Below, one piece after another: positions 17,362 through 26,210 of a stretch of DNA of 64,000 bases (its first letter is position 1; the number at the start of each line of letters is the position of its first letter). Below the pieces are notes generated by a model, which made no database searches, was not told the origin of the DNA, and saw nothing but the letters and a program-made list of their open reading frames with translations. The translations under genes and the position numbers were made by a program. This stretch comes from Acidobacteriota bacterium (GTDB lineage: Bacteria; Acidobacteriota; Terriglobia; Bryobacterales; Bryobacteraceae): contig VFZU01000015.1 of the NCBI GenBank assembly GCA_016870995.1, positions 1 to 64,000 of the forward strand, in the 5' to 3' direction.

Positions 17362-19518
17362 TGCCATCGGCAGTGTCCGTACTCGAATACCCGACGCTGC
17401 AAAGATTGCATTCGCCACCGCAGGCAGCAGCGGCGGCAGTGGCGGTTCGCCCAATCCCGTCGGAGAATTCTTGCTCTTCACGAAATGCACTTCGATCTCC
17501 GGCGGAGCCTGCTTCATGCGAACCATCTGGTGCTGATGATAGTTGCTTTGAACTGTGTGGCCCTTGTCGATCGTGATCTCTTGATTCATCATTTCGCTGA
17601 GACCATCGATGATGGCACCCTCGACCTGATTCTTCGCGGAGCTGGGATGGATGATTTCGCTGCCGACATCGCCCACGGCCCAAACCTTATTCACCTTCAC
17701 GCGCTTCTGCGCATCGACAGAAACTTCCGCAACTTCGGCGAAGTATCCCGAATGGCTGTAGTGGAACCCGACGCCTAGACCCGTGCCTTTGGGCAGCTTC
17801 CGCTTACCCCACCCGCTCACCTCGGCGGCTTTTTCAAGCACGGCCCGCATCCGGGCCGCGTCGTACGATTCCATGCCTTTGCCTACCATACGAGGCTCGC
17901 CAAGCAGGTTGAGTCGGAACTGCACGGGGTCTTTGCCAGCCGCATAGGCCAGTTCATCGATAAAGGAATGGATCACCCAGGCCAGCGAGTTGCTGCGAGG
18001 GGCACGCAGTGGCCCCGTCGGCACGGCCGTCGGAATCAATGTCGCCTCCACAGCGAAATTCTGCAGGAAGTTGGCGGGGAACTCTCCGGGCGAAATATTC
18101 GACGAAGGAACGAACTTCTCGCCTTCGCCAAAGCTCACAAAGTGATCATGCCAGGCAGTGATATTGCCCTTGTCGTCCACAGCTCCGCGCATATGCTGAT
18201 AGCCACCAGGACGGTAGAAGTCATGCCGCATGTCGTCTTCGCGAGTCCAGAGCAACTTGATCGGCGTGTTCGGAATCTGCTTCGCAATCCATGACGCCTC
18301 CACCAGGTAGTCATTGGCCAGACGTCGGCCAAAGCCGCCGCCAGTGCGTAGTTGATGGATTGTAATGTCAGCCGGCTTAAGGCTCAATGCCAGGGCTGCC
18401 ATCTGCAGTCCACGGCCGGGTGTCTGGCTTGGGGCCCAAACTTCAAGCTTGCCATCCACGTAGCGGGCGGCACAGTTCCCTGGCTCAAGCTGCGCATGCG
18501 AGATAAAGGGGAACGTGTACTTCACATCCACCTTCTTCGCTGCACTGGCAATCACCGCCTCCGGGTCACCATCTTTGCGGATTGCAAACGCAGGCTTGGC
18601 GTTAAACAACTCCGCAGCCTTCGCGTTGTAGCCGACGCTGGTATGCGTCACCGTTGGCCCTTCTTCCCAAACGACCCTTAGCTTCTTGCGAGCTTCATTG
18701 GCGTACCACCACTTCTCCGCCACGATCGCAACACCACTCGCCAAGCTCGATACATCCCCGTTGCCTTCCACAATAAACGCGTGAGTTACGCGCGGCATCT
18801 TGCGGATCTCATCGAGGTTCGCGCTCACGGCCTTGCCGCCGAAAACGGGGCACTTCTCGTAAACCGCAAACAACATGCCCGGCAACTTGAAGTCGATACT
18901 GTAGATCGGCTTGCCAGTCACCATCGCGGGAAGGTCAATCGTCGGCATCGACTTGCCGATGATCTTGTAATCCTTCGATTCCTTCGGCTTCACCTGATCT
19001 GGGTTCGGCATCGGCAGTGCGGACGCCTTCGCCGCGATCTCGCCGTAAGCAACGCTCTTACCAGAGGCCTTGTGGTAAACCTTGCCAAGCTCCGTGCTGC
19101 ATTCCGCAACCGGCACATTCCACTCGTTGGCCGCCGCTTGCACCAGCATCAATCGAGCCGTGGCGCCGACGCGCCGCAGTAGATCCCAGTTGTTCGGCGT
19201 GGATCGGCTGCCTCCTGCCGATTGCGAGCCAAACTTCACTTCATCCAGATCTCCTTGAACCACCCGCACCATCTTCCAGTCCAGATCCAGTTCTTCAGCG
19301 AGAATCATCGGCAATGCCGTCTTGATACCCTGGCCCATTTCGGGGTTCTTGCCGGTCAATGTCACCACGCCATCCGGCGCGATCTTCACAAAAGCGTTCG
19401 GGTCGAGCGGCTTCGCCTGGCCTCGTTGCGGGGGTTGCGCAAGAGCCTCATGGCCGCCAATCAACATAGCGCCGCCAGAAAGCAGCGAAACGCGAAGAAA
19501 GAAACGACGGCTATTCAT
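17338..19518 (-). CDS. Molybdopterin-binding subunit of an aldehyde/isoquinoline oxidoreductase (IorB-like)
   Basis: Large catalytic subunit of a periplasmic molybdenum hydroxylase of the xanthine-oxidase family, 726 aa. It starts with a Tat-type signal (NSRRFFLRVSLLSGG ... AQP), so it is exported folded with its cofactor. Signatures of the family are 'KIAPDGVVTLTGKNPEMGQG', 'QSAGGSRSTPNNWDLLRRVG', 'RTGGGFGRRLANDYLVEA' and 'PTGPLRAPRSNSLAWVIHSF'. A late 'GLGEPPLPP' provides the conserved active-site Glu of GxGE. Its first 8 nt overlap the end of the Fe-S subunit gene, showing translational coupling. The Tat signal on this subunit presumably carries the small partner across. Substrate (aldehyde, N-heterocycle) cannot be told. 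No separate FAD subunit is encoded nearby, as in isoquinoline-1-oxidoreductase. Confidence 0.92.
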   Translation of the reverse strand: MNSRRFFLRVSLLSGGAMLIGGHEALAQPPQRGQAKPLDPNAFVKIAPDGVVTLTGKNPEMGQGIKTALPMILAEELDLDWKMVRVVQGDLDEVKFGSQSAGGSRSTPNNWDLLRRVGATARLMLVQAAANEWNVPVAECSTELGKVYHKASGKSVAYGEIAAKASALPMPNPDQVKPKESKDYKIIGKSMPTIDLPAMVTGKPIYSIDFKLPGMLFAVYEKCPVFGGKAVSANLDEIRKMPRVTHAFIVEGNGDVSSLASGVAIVAEKWWYANEARKKLRVVWEEGPTVTHTSVGYNAKAAELFNAKPAFAIRKDGDPEAVIASAAKKVDVKYTFPFISHAQLEPGNCAARYVDGKLEVWAPSQTPGRGLQMAALALSLKPADITIHQLRTGGGFGRRLANDYLVEASWIAKQIPNTPIKLLWTREDDMRHDFYRPGGYQHMRGAVDDKGNITAWHDHFVSFGEGEKFVPSSNISPGEFPANFLQNFAVEATLIPTAVPTGPLRAPRSNSLAWVIHSFIDELAYAAGKDPVQFRLNLLGEPRMVGKGMESYDAARMRAVLEKAAEVSGWGKRKLPKGTGLGVGFHYSHSGYFAEVAEVSVDAQKRVKVNKVWAVGDVGSEIIHPSSAKNQVEGAIIDGLSEMMNQEITIDKGHTVQSNYHQHQMVRMKQAPPEIEVHFVKSKNSPTGLGEPPLPPLLPAVANAIFAASGIRVRTLPMAKEGFKWA

Positions 19519-20002
19519 TGTTGTTGGCCTCCGAAGGGCTGGAGCCGTTCAGCATCCGCACTGCCAGATGGACAGCCTTCTTGATGCGAATGTAAGTGCC
19601 GCAACGGCACAAATTACCGTCCATGGCGTTCTCGATATCAGCGTCCGTTGGGTTCGAATTCTTCGCCAGCAGCGCTGCGGCTGACATCAGTTGGCCTGCC
19701 TGGCAATACCCACATTGCGGCACGTCCAGTTCCATCCATGCCTTTTGCAAAGCGTGCGCACCCTCAGGCGAAAGTCCCTCGATCGTGGTGATTTTCTTGC
19801 CCGCAACAGAAGCAACCGGGGTCAGGCACGAGCGAATGGGTTGGCCGTCCTGGTGCACTGTGCACGCACCGCATTGGCCAATCCCACAGCCAAACTTCGT
19901 GCCACACATCTCCAGTTCGTCGCGTAAAACCCACAAAAGGGGCATGTTTTGAGGGACATCAACGCTAACGGCCTTACCGTTCAGCGTCATTGTAATGGCC
20001 AT
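19511..20002 (-). CDS. (2Fe-2S) subunit of molybdenum hydroxylase (IorA-like)
   Basis: 163-aa electron-transfer subunit with two [2Fe-2S] clusters. The plant-ferredoxin-type cluster is bound by C39, C44, C47 and C59 (FGCGIGQCGAC then SC). The C-terminal helical cluster is bound by C97, C100, C132 and C134 (QCGYC and LCRC). No signal peptide is present; export probably rides on the Tat signal of the large subunit encoded just downstream. A good ribosome site, AAGGAG eight nt before the ATG, supports the start at 20002. This is the first gene of the two-gene operon. The two-subunit layout without a flavin subunit fits isoquinoline-1-oxidoreductase-like or membrane-cytochrome-linked aldehyde dehydrogenases. 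Confidence 0.93.
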   Translation of the reverse strand: MAITMTLNGKAVSVDVPQNMPLLWVLRDELEMCGTKFGCGIGQCGACTVHQDGQPIRSCLTPVASVAGKKITTIEGLSPEGAHALQKAWMELDVPQCGYCQAGQLMSAAALLAKNSNPTDADIENAMDGNLCRCGTYIRIKKAVHLAVRMLNGSSPSEANNNE

Positions 20003-20134
20003 GATTTGAACTCCTTCTTGCTTTCTGCCATTGTGGCACTACTTTTGGATTCGCCGGATACTGATTCTGCTTTGTTTTGCCGTAAATTCTTCGGCCCAGG
20101 TTACCCAAAGGGGAGGATCCGCCCGGCCCTCCTC

Positions 20135-21253
20135 CTAGTATTTCCGCAGGATCTCGAATCGCTCGAGCAACCAATGCCATGCGGTATGAGCAATCAATAC
20201 ATTCAACGTGATTTGAGCGATTCGGCTCAGCGGGACATATCTCAGCGCAACCCACAACCCGCCCACGATCAACAATTGCCCAAACTCAACTCCCAGATTG
20301 AAGGCCAGCAACGATGTCATCAAATGAGATCCAGCGAACTGCAGCGTTTCCTTTAGCGCAAAAGAGAATCCAAAGCCGTGGATCAATCCGAAGCAGAAAG
20401 CGATCGGCGCGCGGCTCTCGATTTGGGAAAGATTCCCCAACGCCGCAATCAGAATCGTCGCCGCGATCGCAACCTCCACCGCAGGAGGAAACCACAAACC
20501 ACCTGGCGCAAACCCAATCGCAGCCGCGATCAACGTGATGGAGTGCCCAACGGTAAACGAGGTGATCATCCACACCAGTCCACGCATGGCTCGCACTGGC
20601 AACACCAGGCAAGCCAGAAACAACAGATGATCCATCCCCTCGAGAATGTGCCAGAAGCCGCTCACCGTAAATCGCTGCGCCGCGCTCCACCAACTCGGGT
20701 CCAACTCCACATAGCCCGGATCGCCATGCAATTCGAAGCTGCGTCCTCGGTAGGTCACAATCGTGAGAACTTGCTTCCCAAGCCCATGCAGGCCAGGTCG
20801 AATCACGAGTGCTCTTTGCTCCTGCCGCTCCGTCTCCATCGACACATCAAACCAGAGCTGCCCCCAAACCACCTTCCCTAACTCTCCTTGCTGCTGGCCT
20901 TGCCAATCCTCGAAGGTCCTGTCCGAATCAATCGCAAGCCGCGTTGCCAGGACGCGCAATGGCCCCACCCCGCGGATTCGAATGGAGTTCCCAATCCACG
21001 TTTCTGCAATTTGTTGCAACTGCGGCGCCAGTTTGGCCACATCAAGATAACCGCCCGGCAACTCGGGAAACTCAACATCTCGCATCGCCTTCAACGGCAC
21101 GCGTGCCACAACATTCACCTTGCCGTTCGTCTCCGCAATGCGTAGTCGCGCCGTTACATCGCTCGGAATTTCATGGCCGTAAGCGAGCGAGCCGAGCAAG
21201 AGGACGAGAAGTGAAAACCGGACGAACACAAGTGCTATCCATCGTAATCCCAC
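20135..21253 (-). CDS. HupE/UreJ-family membrane protein
   Basis: Membrane protein of about 372 aa. An exported N-terminal region begins after the signal RFSLLVLLLGSLAYG with 'HEIPSDVTARLRIAE', the usual opening of the HupE/UreJ_2 group. The C-terminal half has about six or seven helices with the family motifs 'GFWHILEGMDHLLFLACLV', 'SFTVGHSITLI' and 'FGLIHGFGFSFALKE'; the His residues in these helices are typical. HupE/UreJ members transport or sense nickel, but this long acidobacterial type is uncharacterised. The frame is open to 21514, which would overlap the divergent NHL gene. The likely start is one of two GTG codons, at 21253 or 21229. Both lack a strong ribosome site, so the N-terminus is uncertain by a few residues. 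Confidence 0.8.
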   Translation of the reverse strand: MGLRWIALVFVRFSLLVLLLGSLAYGHEIPSDVTARLRIAETNGKVNVVARVPLKAMRDVEFPELPGGYLDVAKLAPQLQQIAETWIGNSIRIRGVGPLRVLATRLAIDSDRTFEDWQGQQQGELGKVVWGQLWFDVSMETERQEQRALVIRPGLHGLGKQVLTIVTYRGRSFELHGDPGYVELDPSWWSAAQRFTVSGFWHILEGMDHLLFLACLVLPVRAMRGLVWMITSFTVGHSITLIAAAIGFAPGGLWFPPAVEVAIAATILIAALGNLSQIESRAPIAFCFGLIHGFGFSFALKETLQFAGSHLMTSLLAFNLGVEFGQLLIVGGLWVALRYVPLSRIAQITLNVLIAHTAWHWLLERFEILRKY

Positions 21254-21365
21254 TCTGCAGCGAAAGACTCTGCTGCATCGTTCGATCTCCGCCGCAGCTG
21301 GATTCCCACCCCTCGGTCGAGCCTCTCCCAATCCACCCGCCCGAATTCGATATGATCGACGCACC

Positions 21366-22583
21366 GTGAAGCGCATCTTATTTGTGTTCGTAATGGCCTC
21401 GCTGGCCATCTTGAGTTGGAAGCAGGCTTCGCCTGTCAGCGCAGCCACCCCCATGGCTCCCCGATTCGAAGTCGACCCCATGTGGCCGAAGCCGCTACCC
21501 AACCATTGGGTCATCGGCGCTGCGATCGGCGTAGCCGTCGATGCTCGCGACCACGTTTGGATCCTTCATCGCCAGAGTTCTCTCGAAGAGAAAGAGAAAT
21601 ACGCCACCTGGTCGCCCAGGGCCTCTCAATGCTGCGCTCCAGCCCCACCGGTTCTTGAATTCAATGCCCAGGGCGATCTCGTCGGCTCCTGGGGCGGCCC
21701 TGGCTCCGGTTACTCCTGGCCCAGCTCCAACCACGGCATCGATATCGACTACAAGGGCAACGTCTGGATCGGCGGCAACGGCCGCGGCAAGCAGGCCGCC
21801 CCCATCGCCCACAACGAAGATCGCATGGCCGACGCTGGCCCCGTTCACGATTCGATGCTTCTCAAATTCACTCAGGCCGGCAAGCTCCTCATGCAGATCG
21901 GACAGCCAAATCAGAGCAAGGGTTCAAACGACATCAAGAACCTGCGCCTCCCCGCCAAGTCGATCGTCGACCCCAAGGCCAATGAACTCTACGTCGCCGA
22001 TGGCTACGGCAATCGCCGCGTCATCGTCTTCGATGCCGACACCGGTGCCTACAAACGGCATTGGGGTGCTTACGGCTCCAAACCCGACGACACCCAACTA
22101 CCCGCCTACAACCCCGCCGAGCCGCCAGCAAAGCAATTCCGCACTCCCGTTCATTGCGTCGCCTTGGCTAACGACGGCCTGCTCTACGTCTGCGACCGCA
22201 CCAACGACCGCATCCAGGTCTTCAAAACCGATGGCACCTTCGTCAAAGAAGTCTTCATCGAAAAAGACACTCTCGGCGACGGCAGCGTATTCGACATTGC
22301 CCTTTCAAAGGATCCCGGCCAAAAGTACCTCTACGTAGCCGACGGTTCCAACATGAAAGTCCACGTCATTGAGCGCTCTTCTCTGGAAGTCCTCACCGCC
22401 TTCGGCGATGGCGGCCGCCAGCCCGGCCAATTCTACGCGGTCCATTCCATCGCCACCGACTCCAAAGGAAACATCTACACCACGGAAACCTACCGCGGCC
22501 AGCGTCTCCAGAAATTCGTCTTTAAAGGCGTGGCCCCCGTTACGAAGAAGGATCAAGGGGTGGTGTGGCCGGGCCGTCCATAG
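21366..22583 (+). CDS. Exported NHL-repeat beta-propeller protein (PAL-like)
   Basis: A 405-aa secreted propeller. The signal peptide (KRILFVFVMASLAILSW) is followed by repeated NHL strands: 'AIGVAVDARDHVWILHR', 'GIDIDYKGNVWIGGNG', 'NELYVADGYGNRRVIVFDAD', 'LLYVCDRTNDRIQVF', 'QKYLYVADGSNMKVHVIE' and 'SIATDSKGNIYTTETY'. Such six-bladed propellers are often named peptidyl-alpha-hydroxyglycine alpha-amidating lyase-like; the real PAL zinc and calcium ligands cannot be confirmed by eye. The GTG start at 21366 suits the signal peptide. The 3' end overlaps the converging acetyltransferase gene by 44 nt. Function is probably ligand binding or an extracytoplasmic lyase; unproven. Confidence 0.85.
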   Translation: MKRILFVFVMASLAILSWKQASPVSAATPMAPRFEVDPMWPKPLPNHWVIGAAIGVAVDARDHVWILHRQSSLEEKEKYATWSPRASQCCAPAPPVLEFNAQGDLVGSWGGPGSGYSWPSSNHGIDIDYKGNVWIGGNGRGKQAAPIAHNEDRMADAGPVHDSMLLKFTQAGKLLMQIGQPNQSKGSNDIKNLRLPAKSIVDPKANELYVADGYGNRRVIVFDADTGAYKRHWGAYGSKPDDTQLPAYNPAEPPAKQFRTPVHCVALANDGLLYVCDRTNDRIQVFKTDGTFVKEVFIEKDTLGDGSVFDIALSKDPGQKYLYVADGSNMKVHVIERSSLEVLTAFGDGGRQPGQFYAVHSIATDSKGNIYTTETYRGQRLQKFVFKGVAPVTKKDQGVVWPGRP

Positions 22584-22974
22584 GCTTGCGCAACACCCAC
22601 GCCGAAGGATGCCCATCGAACCCGATATGCGGGTAATACTCCACGGCCTTCGGCGCTGCCAGCAGGATGATCATAGCCTGCGGCGCTGCCAGCTGCGTCT
22701 GCCGTAGGAGTTCTTTGCCGATCCCTTGCCGCTGATATGTATCGCGCACCGCAAGGCCCGCTAGATAAGTCGCATACACAAAGTCCGTCATACATCTCGA
22801 GATTCCCACCAGCACTTCGCCATCCCACGCCGTGAGGATGAGGTTTGCGTTCGCCAGCATTCCCTCCACGCGCTCGCGGTCATCGATCGGCCGTCGCTCG
22901 CCGAGTGTGGAAGCCCGATAGAGTTCAATCGTCTCGTCCAGATTGAGTGGGTGATTCGTTTTGTAAGTAATCAT
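22540..22974 (-). CDS. GNAT-family N-acetyltransferase
   Basis: Soluble acetyl-CoA-dependent acetyltransferase of 144 aa. The acetyl-CoA pyrophosphate loop is seen in 'LAVRDTYQRQGIGKELL' (R/Q-x-x-G-I/x-G-K form), and the C-terminal strand pattern 'AVEYYPHIGF' is typical of GNATs that modify small molecules or N-termini. The ATG at 22974 is chosen because it overlaps the TGA of the upstream kinase frame as ATGA, which indicates translational coupling, and because the sequence further upstream belongs to the kinase. It is thus the third gene of the leftward sigma-54-activator/kinase/GNAT operon. The 3' end runs 44 nt into the opposite-strand NHL gene. Substrate unknown. Confidence 0.85.
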   Translation of the reverse strand: MITYKTNHPLNLDETIELYRASTLGERRPIDDRERVEGMLANANLILTAWDGEVLVGISRCMTDFVYATYLAGLAVRDTYQRQGIGKELLRQTQLAAPQAMIILLAAPKAVEYYPHIGFDGHPSAWVLRKPMDGPATPPLDPSS

Positions 22975-24509
22975 GCGTAAGAAGGCAAATGAGTCTGCCA
23001 CCAGCGCTCTTGGTTCTCGGCGCCCCATGGCTCAACCGACAACGCCTGCAACTTCGCCAGCAGCACCTGTGCCGACTGCGGCCTCTTGCCTGGGTCTTTT
23101 TCCAGGCACCACAGCACCAGCTCTTCCATTTCAGTAGGGATTCTCAATTCGCATCTTTCGCTCGGCCGCACCACCGGCTCTTATATGTGCTTCAGGATGA
23201 GCGCCATCGGCGTCGGTGCTTCAAACACCGTCTTACCCGTCAATAGAAAGTACACAACGCATCCCAGTGCATACAGATCCGCCCGGCCATCGACCTTCGC
23301 GTGATTCCCTTCGGCCAACTGCGGCGCCATGTACGCAGGCGTTCCCACTGTGGTTGAATCCATCGTCAATTGCGTCTGCTCTTCTTGCGAATGCGCTTTC
23401 GCCAGCCCAAAATCCACCACCTTCACAAAGTCATGCTCAAGCCCCGGTCGCGACAGCAGAATATTCGATGGCTTGATGTCGCGATGTGTCAGGTTCGCGT
23501 TGTGCGCTTCCGCGAGCGACTTCAATACACCTGTCCAGATATGCTTCACACGGCTCGCAGACTGAGGCCCAAAGCGGTGTACCAGTTGATCCAGGTTCAA
23601 CCCGCGGATCAGTTCCATCGCAAAGTACAACTCTCCCGCAGGCGTCGAACCAAAATCGAAGATCGAGACTGTATGCGGGCACTCAAGCTTCGCGATGATC
23701 CGCGCCTCCCGCTCGAATCGTTTCAATTGCGTTGGCGTGTCCGAGTGCTTCTGGTGGATCAACTTCACGGCTGCATCTCTGGCAAGAAAACGATGCCGCG
23801 CCTTCCACACTTCTCCCATGCCCCCTTGCCCAATTGGCTCCAGCAGCTGATAGCTCCCCATCTCTCGCGCCTTCTCTAGTTCCGCTCCCAACTGGTATGC
23901 CCATTGCGCCAACCATGTCACGGTCAATGCCATCAAAAACGGTGCAGTGGACCACATGAACCAAACAGCCAGCGGAGGCGCCGCATAACCCCGAAGCCAA
24001 ACGTTAAATGCAATCCCCAACGGTGCCATCGCCGCAGCGCAAAGCGCCGCAATCAACGATTGGCGATACGGGGCCGGGGCCAACAGCGAGAACACTCCAA
24101 TCCACATCGCGATCGCGGAGTGCCCCCGAATCAGGATCGTCTCCGTAAACGGAACGGTCCCCTCCGCCAATCCGATCTGCATGCTCGTGAGCACCAGAAA
24201 AACCAGCCCAATGCGGATCACCTGTTCCGGCTGATGAACCATCCGCCTGCTGATCCAGAACATCAGCAATCCCGAAGCAATCCCAACGGCCGTCGTGAAA
24301 AGAAAAAAAGTCTCGAACCCCGCCGCCTGGTTGGCTCGCGTGAAGTGGAACAAAATCTCGAAACCCAAATAGCAAACCGAAAAAGTAAGCCCCGCAATTC
24401 CCACGCGACGCGCCGCCATGCTGGCGAATTCGCTGGGCAACTTGCGTTTGCTTGACCCTGCTTTGTCAAAAGCAATTCGGCGCTGTTTCAGTTCCGGAGT
24501 ATCGTCCAT
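22971..24509 (-). pseudogene. Membrane Ser/Thr protein kinase interrupted by one in-frame TAA
   Basis: The reading frame encodes an N-terminal membrane domain (about six helices, residues 35-205) followed by a Pkn-type kinase: glycine loop GQGGMGEV near 227-234, Lys249 in AAVKLI, H342-R-D344, D366-F-G and the activation-loop end APQ. It is broken by TAA at 23181-23183 (codon 443). The same frame continues for 69 codons with the typical C-lobe end 'EELVLWCLEKDPGKRPQSA' and stops at 22971, where its TGA overlaps the acetyltransferase ATG. A CAA-to-TAA change would explain the break. As read, the kinase would lack the last C-lobe helices. The membrane domain in front of the kinase is the reverse of the usual kinase-TM-sensor order. 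It lies 15 nt downstream of the sigma-54 activator gene. A sequencing error is possible. Confidence 0.85.
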
Positions 24510-24524
24510 CGGTCGTGTCCCCTT

Positions 24525-26090
24525 TTATGATCGGATTCCAAAAGCCTTCAGTCGCGAACTGAACGTCGCCGCAGGAATTCCCACCAACTCCGCCGCTCCT
24601 CCTGGCCCTGAAATCTTGCCACCCGCCAAATCCAGCGCGGCCTCAAGATTAGCCCGCTCCATGGCCTTCCACTCCGCCTCTGCAATCACCTTGGCCTGGC
24701 TCCGTGACTTCGGCGTTTCCATAAGAAATTTCCCCTTCGGCAATTCCAGATCGAGCGGTCCGCCTCGAGACAAAATTACTGCACGCTCTGTCGCGCTCTG
24801 CAATTCACGAATGTTCCCGGGCCAATCGTAAGCTTGCGCTCTTGCCACCTCGCGCTCCGTGATCTTCGGCACGGCAACGCGGAATCGTGAGGCAGCCTGC
24901 CGCGCAAAATGCTCGAGCAACATCGGGATGTCCTCGCGCCGCTCTCTCAATGGCGGCAGCTCCAGTGGAAACACGCCCAGCCGGTAAAACAAATCCAGCC
25001 GGAAACGTCCCTCTTCCACTTCCTTCTTCAAGTCACGATTGGTGGCCGCAATCACTCGCACATCCACGCGCCGCGTCCGGTCTTCACCCACCCTTTCAAA
25101 TTCCCCTTCCTGCAGCACACGCAAAAGCTTGGCCTGTAACTCGAGCGGGATCTCCCCCACCTCATCCAGAAACAACGTTCCCCCGTCCGCCAGTTGAAAC
25201 CGCCCGACCCGATCCTTCACCGCCCCCGTGAATGACCCGCGCGCATGGCCAAAGAACTCACTCTCAAACAGCTCTCGCGGAATCGATCCGCAGTTCACCT
25301 TCACCATCGGCTTGTCCGCGCGCCCGCTCTGCTGGTGAATCGCTCTCGCGATCAACTCCTTGCCGCTGCCGCTCTCCCCCAGGACAGGTACATTCGCCCC
25401 CGTAGCCGCCACCAGATCTACCTGCCGCAGCGCCCGTCGCAACGCCTCGCTTTGCCCAAGGATCTCGCCAAACGCGCCAACCTCTTCCACCTCCTCCCTT
25501 AAGTAATCCCGCTCTTGCTCAAGCTCCTTTCTCACCCGCTCCGCCTGTTCAAAAGCCCGCGCATTCGCGACAGCAATCGACGCCGCGTCCGCCAATTGTC
25601 CAATCCACTCGATGAACTTCGCTTCAATCGGCAAGGTCTGGAACACTGCCAGCACTCCCAGCGTCTCTCCCCGAAATCGCAACGGCACACCCACAAACCC
25701 CTTCAACCCATTCTGCTGAGCCCACTCTGGATGTCGAATCCAGGAAGAATCTTTCTCGAGATCTTCAATCGTAATGGCCGTCCCGGTTGCGGCGATTCGG
25801 CCAATCTTCAAATTGGCATCGAGCGGCACCCAGTGAAACGTGCCGGTTGTATTCTCCCATTCCGGCTTCATCCCCGCGCTGGCACGCAGATGAAGCGCTG
25901 GCTCCCGGATCGGGTCGTGCTCTGCGCAATGCGGGCAGCTCTCGCCATCTTCAAGCAACCAGATCCGCGCCAGTGCCACCGTCGGCTCCTGACGAATCGC
26001 TTGCATGATCGACTTCAGCACCAGGTCAAGATCTCGCTCACTCGTGATCTCAAGCAGGATGTCGGCCAGTCTCTGGGTCTGCATCGGCAT
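24525..26090 (-). CDS. Sigma-54-dependent activator: GAF, AAA+ and Fis-type HTH domains
   Basis: Enhancer-binding protein of 521 aa. An N-terminal GAF sensor (about 1-180) carries an unusual C52-P-H-C55 pair. A short coiled coil follows (180-205), then the AAA+ domain with Walker A GESGSGKE (238-245), the sigma-54 contact loop as GSFTGA (285-290, normally GAFTGA), Walker B GTLFLDE (304-310) and the R-finger region '[20 protein letters not shown]'. The Fis-type helix-turn-helix ends at RLKAFGIRS. The GAF sensor implies control by a small molecule, redox state or gas; the CxxC pair could be a redox or metal switch. It probably activates the divergent operon at 26211 from the tandem sites between them, and heads the leftward operon with kinase and acetyltransferase. 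The ATG at 26090 lies 2 nt from one of those sites, suggesting autoregulation. Confidence 0.93.
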   Translation of the reverse strand: MPMQTQRLADILLEITSERDLDLVLKSIMQAIRQEPTVALARIWLLEDGESCPHCAEHDPIREPALHLRASAGMKPEWENTTGTFHWVPLDANLKIGRIAATGTAITIEDLEKDSSWIRHPEWAQQNGLKGFVGVPLRFRGETLGVLAVFQTLPIEAKFIEWIGQLADAASIAVANARAFEQAERVRKELEQERDYLREEVEEVGAFGEILGQSEALRRALRQVDLVAATGANVPVLGESGSGKELIARAIHQQSGRADKPMVKVNCGSIPRELFESEFFGHARGSFTGAVKDRVGRFQLADGGTLFLDEVGEIPLELQAKLLRVLQEGEFERVGEDRTRRVDVRVIAATNRDLKKEVEEGRFRLDLFYRLGVFPLELPPLRERREDIPMLLEHFARQAASRFRVAVPKITEREVARAQAYDWPGNIRELQSATERAVILSRGGPLDLELPKGKFLMETPKSRSQAKVIAEAEWKAMERANLEAALDLAGGKISGPGGAAELVGIPAATFSSRLKAFGIRS

Positions 26091-26092
26091 TC

Positions 26093-26147
26093 GATTCGCG
26101 AAAAATCAAAAACGACTCACGAAATATCGTGATTCGCGAAAAATCAA
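26093..26147. promoter_or_regulatory. Candidate enhancer: 17-bp direct repeats flanking a 16-bp palindrome
   Basis: GATTCGCGAAAAATCAA occurs exactly twice, at 26093-26109 and 26131-26147 (38-bp pitch), and each copy contains the palindrome TTCGCGAA. Between them lies TCACGAAATATCGTGA (26117-26132), an inverted repeat TCACGA-AATA-TCGTGA. The sites sit about 60-115 bp upstream of the start predicted for the -24/-12 promoter at 26184-26199, the usual place for sigma-54 activator sites, and next to the activator's own start codon. Confidence 0.7.
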
Positions 26148-26183
26148 GACGATTGTAGCCTTTGAAAATCAATCAGTTAGCGA

Positions 26184-26199
26184 TGGCATGCGACATGCA
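26184..26199 (+). promoter_or_regulatory. Sigma-54 (-24/-12) promoter of the hydrolase operon
   Basis: TGGCATGCGACATGCA matches the consensus TGGCACG-N4-TTGCA, with GG and GC the required 12 bp apart. Counting from the -12 C at 26198 puts the transcript start near 26210, one base before the ATG of the hydrolase gene. The mRNA would then be essentially leaderless. The divergent sigma-54 activator gene and the tandem sites upstream support the call. Confidence 0.7.
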
Positions 26200-26210
26200 C
26201 TCTTTAGGGC

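Noticed and set aside
20110-20137. GGAGGA...TCCTCC hairpin at the end of the HupE-like gene
   Set aside because: Six-bp stem with an 11-nt loop and no U-tract on the transcribed strand; not convincing.
24525-26090. NorR-type nitric-oxide sensor for the GAF activator
   Set aside because: No norVW or other NO-detoxifying genes are nearby and the GAF domain shows no recognisable mononuclear-iron ligand set; only a generic GAF activator can be claimed.
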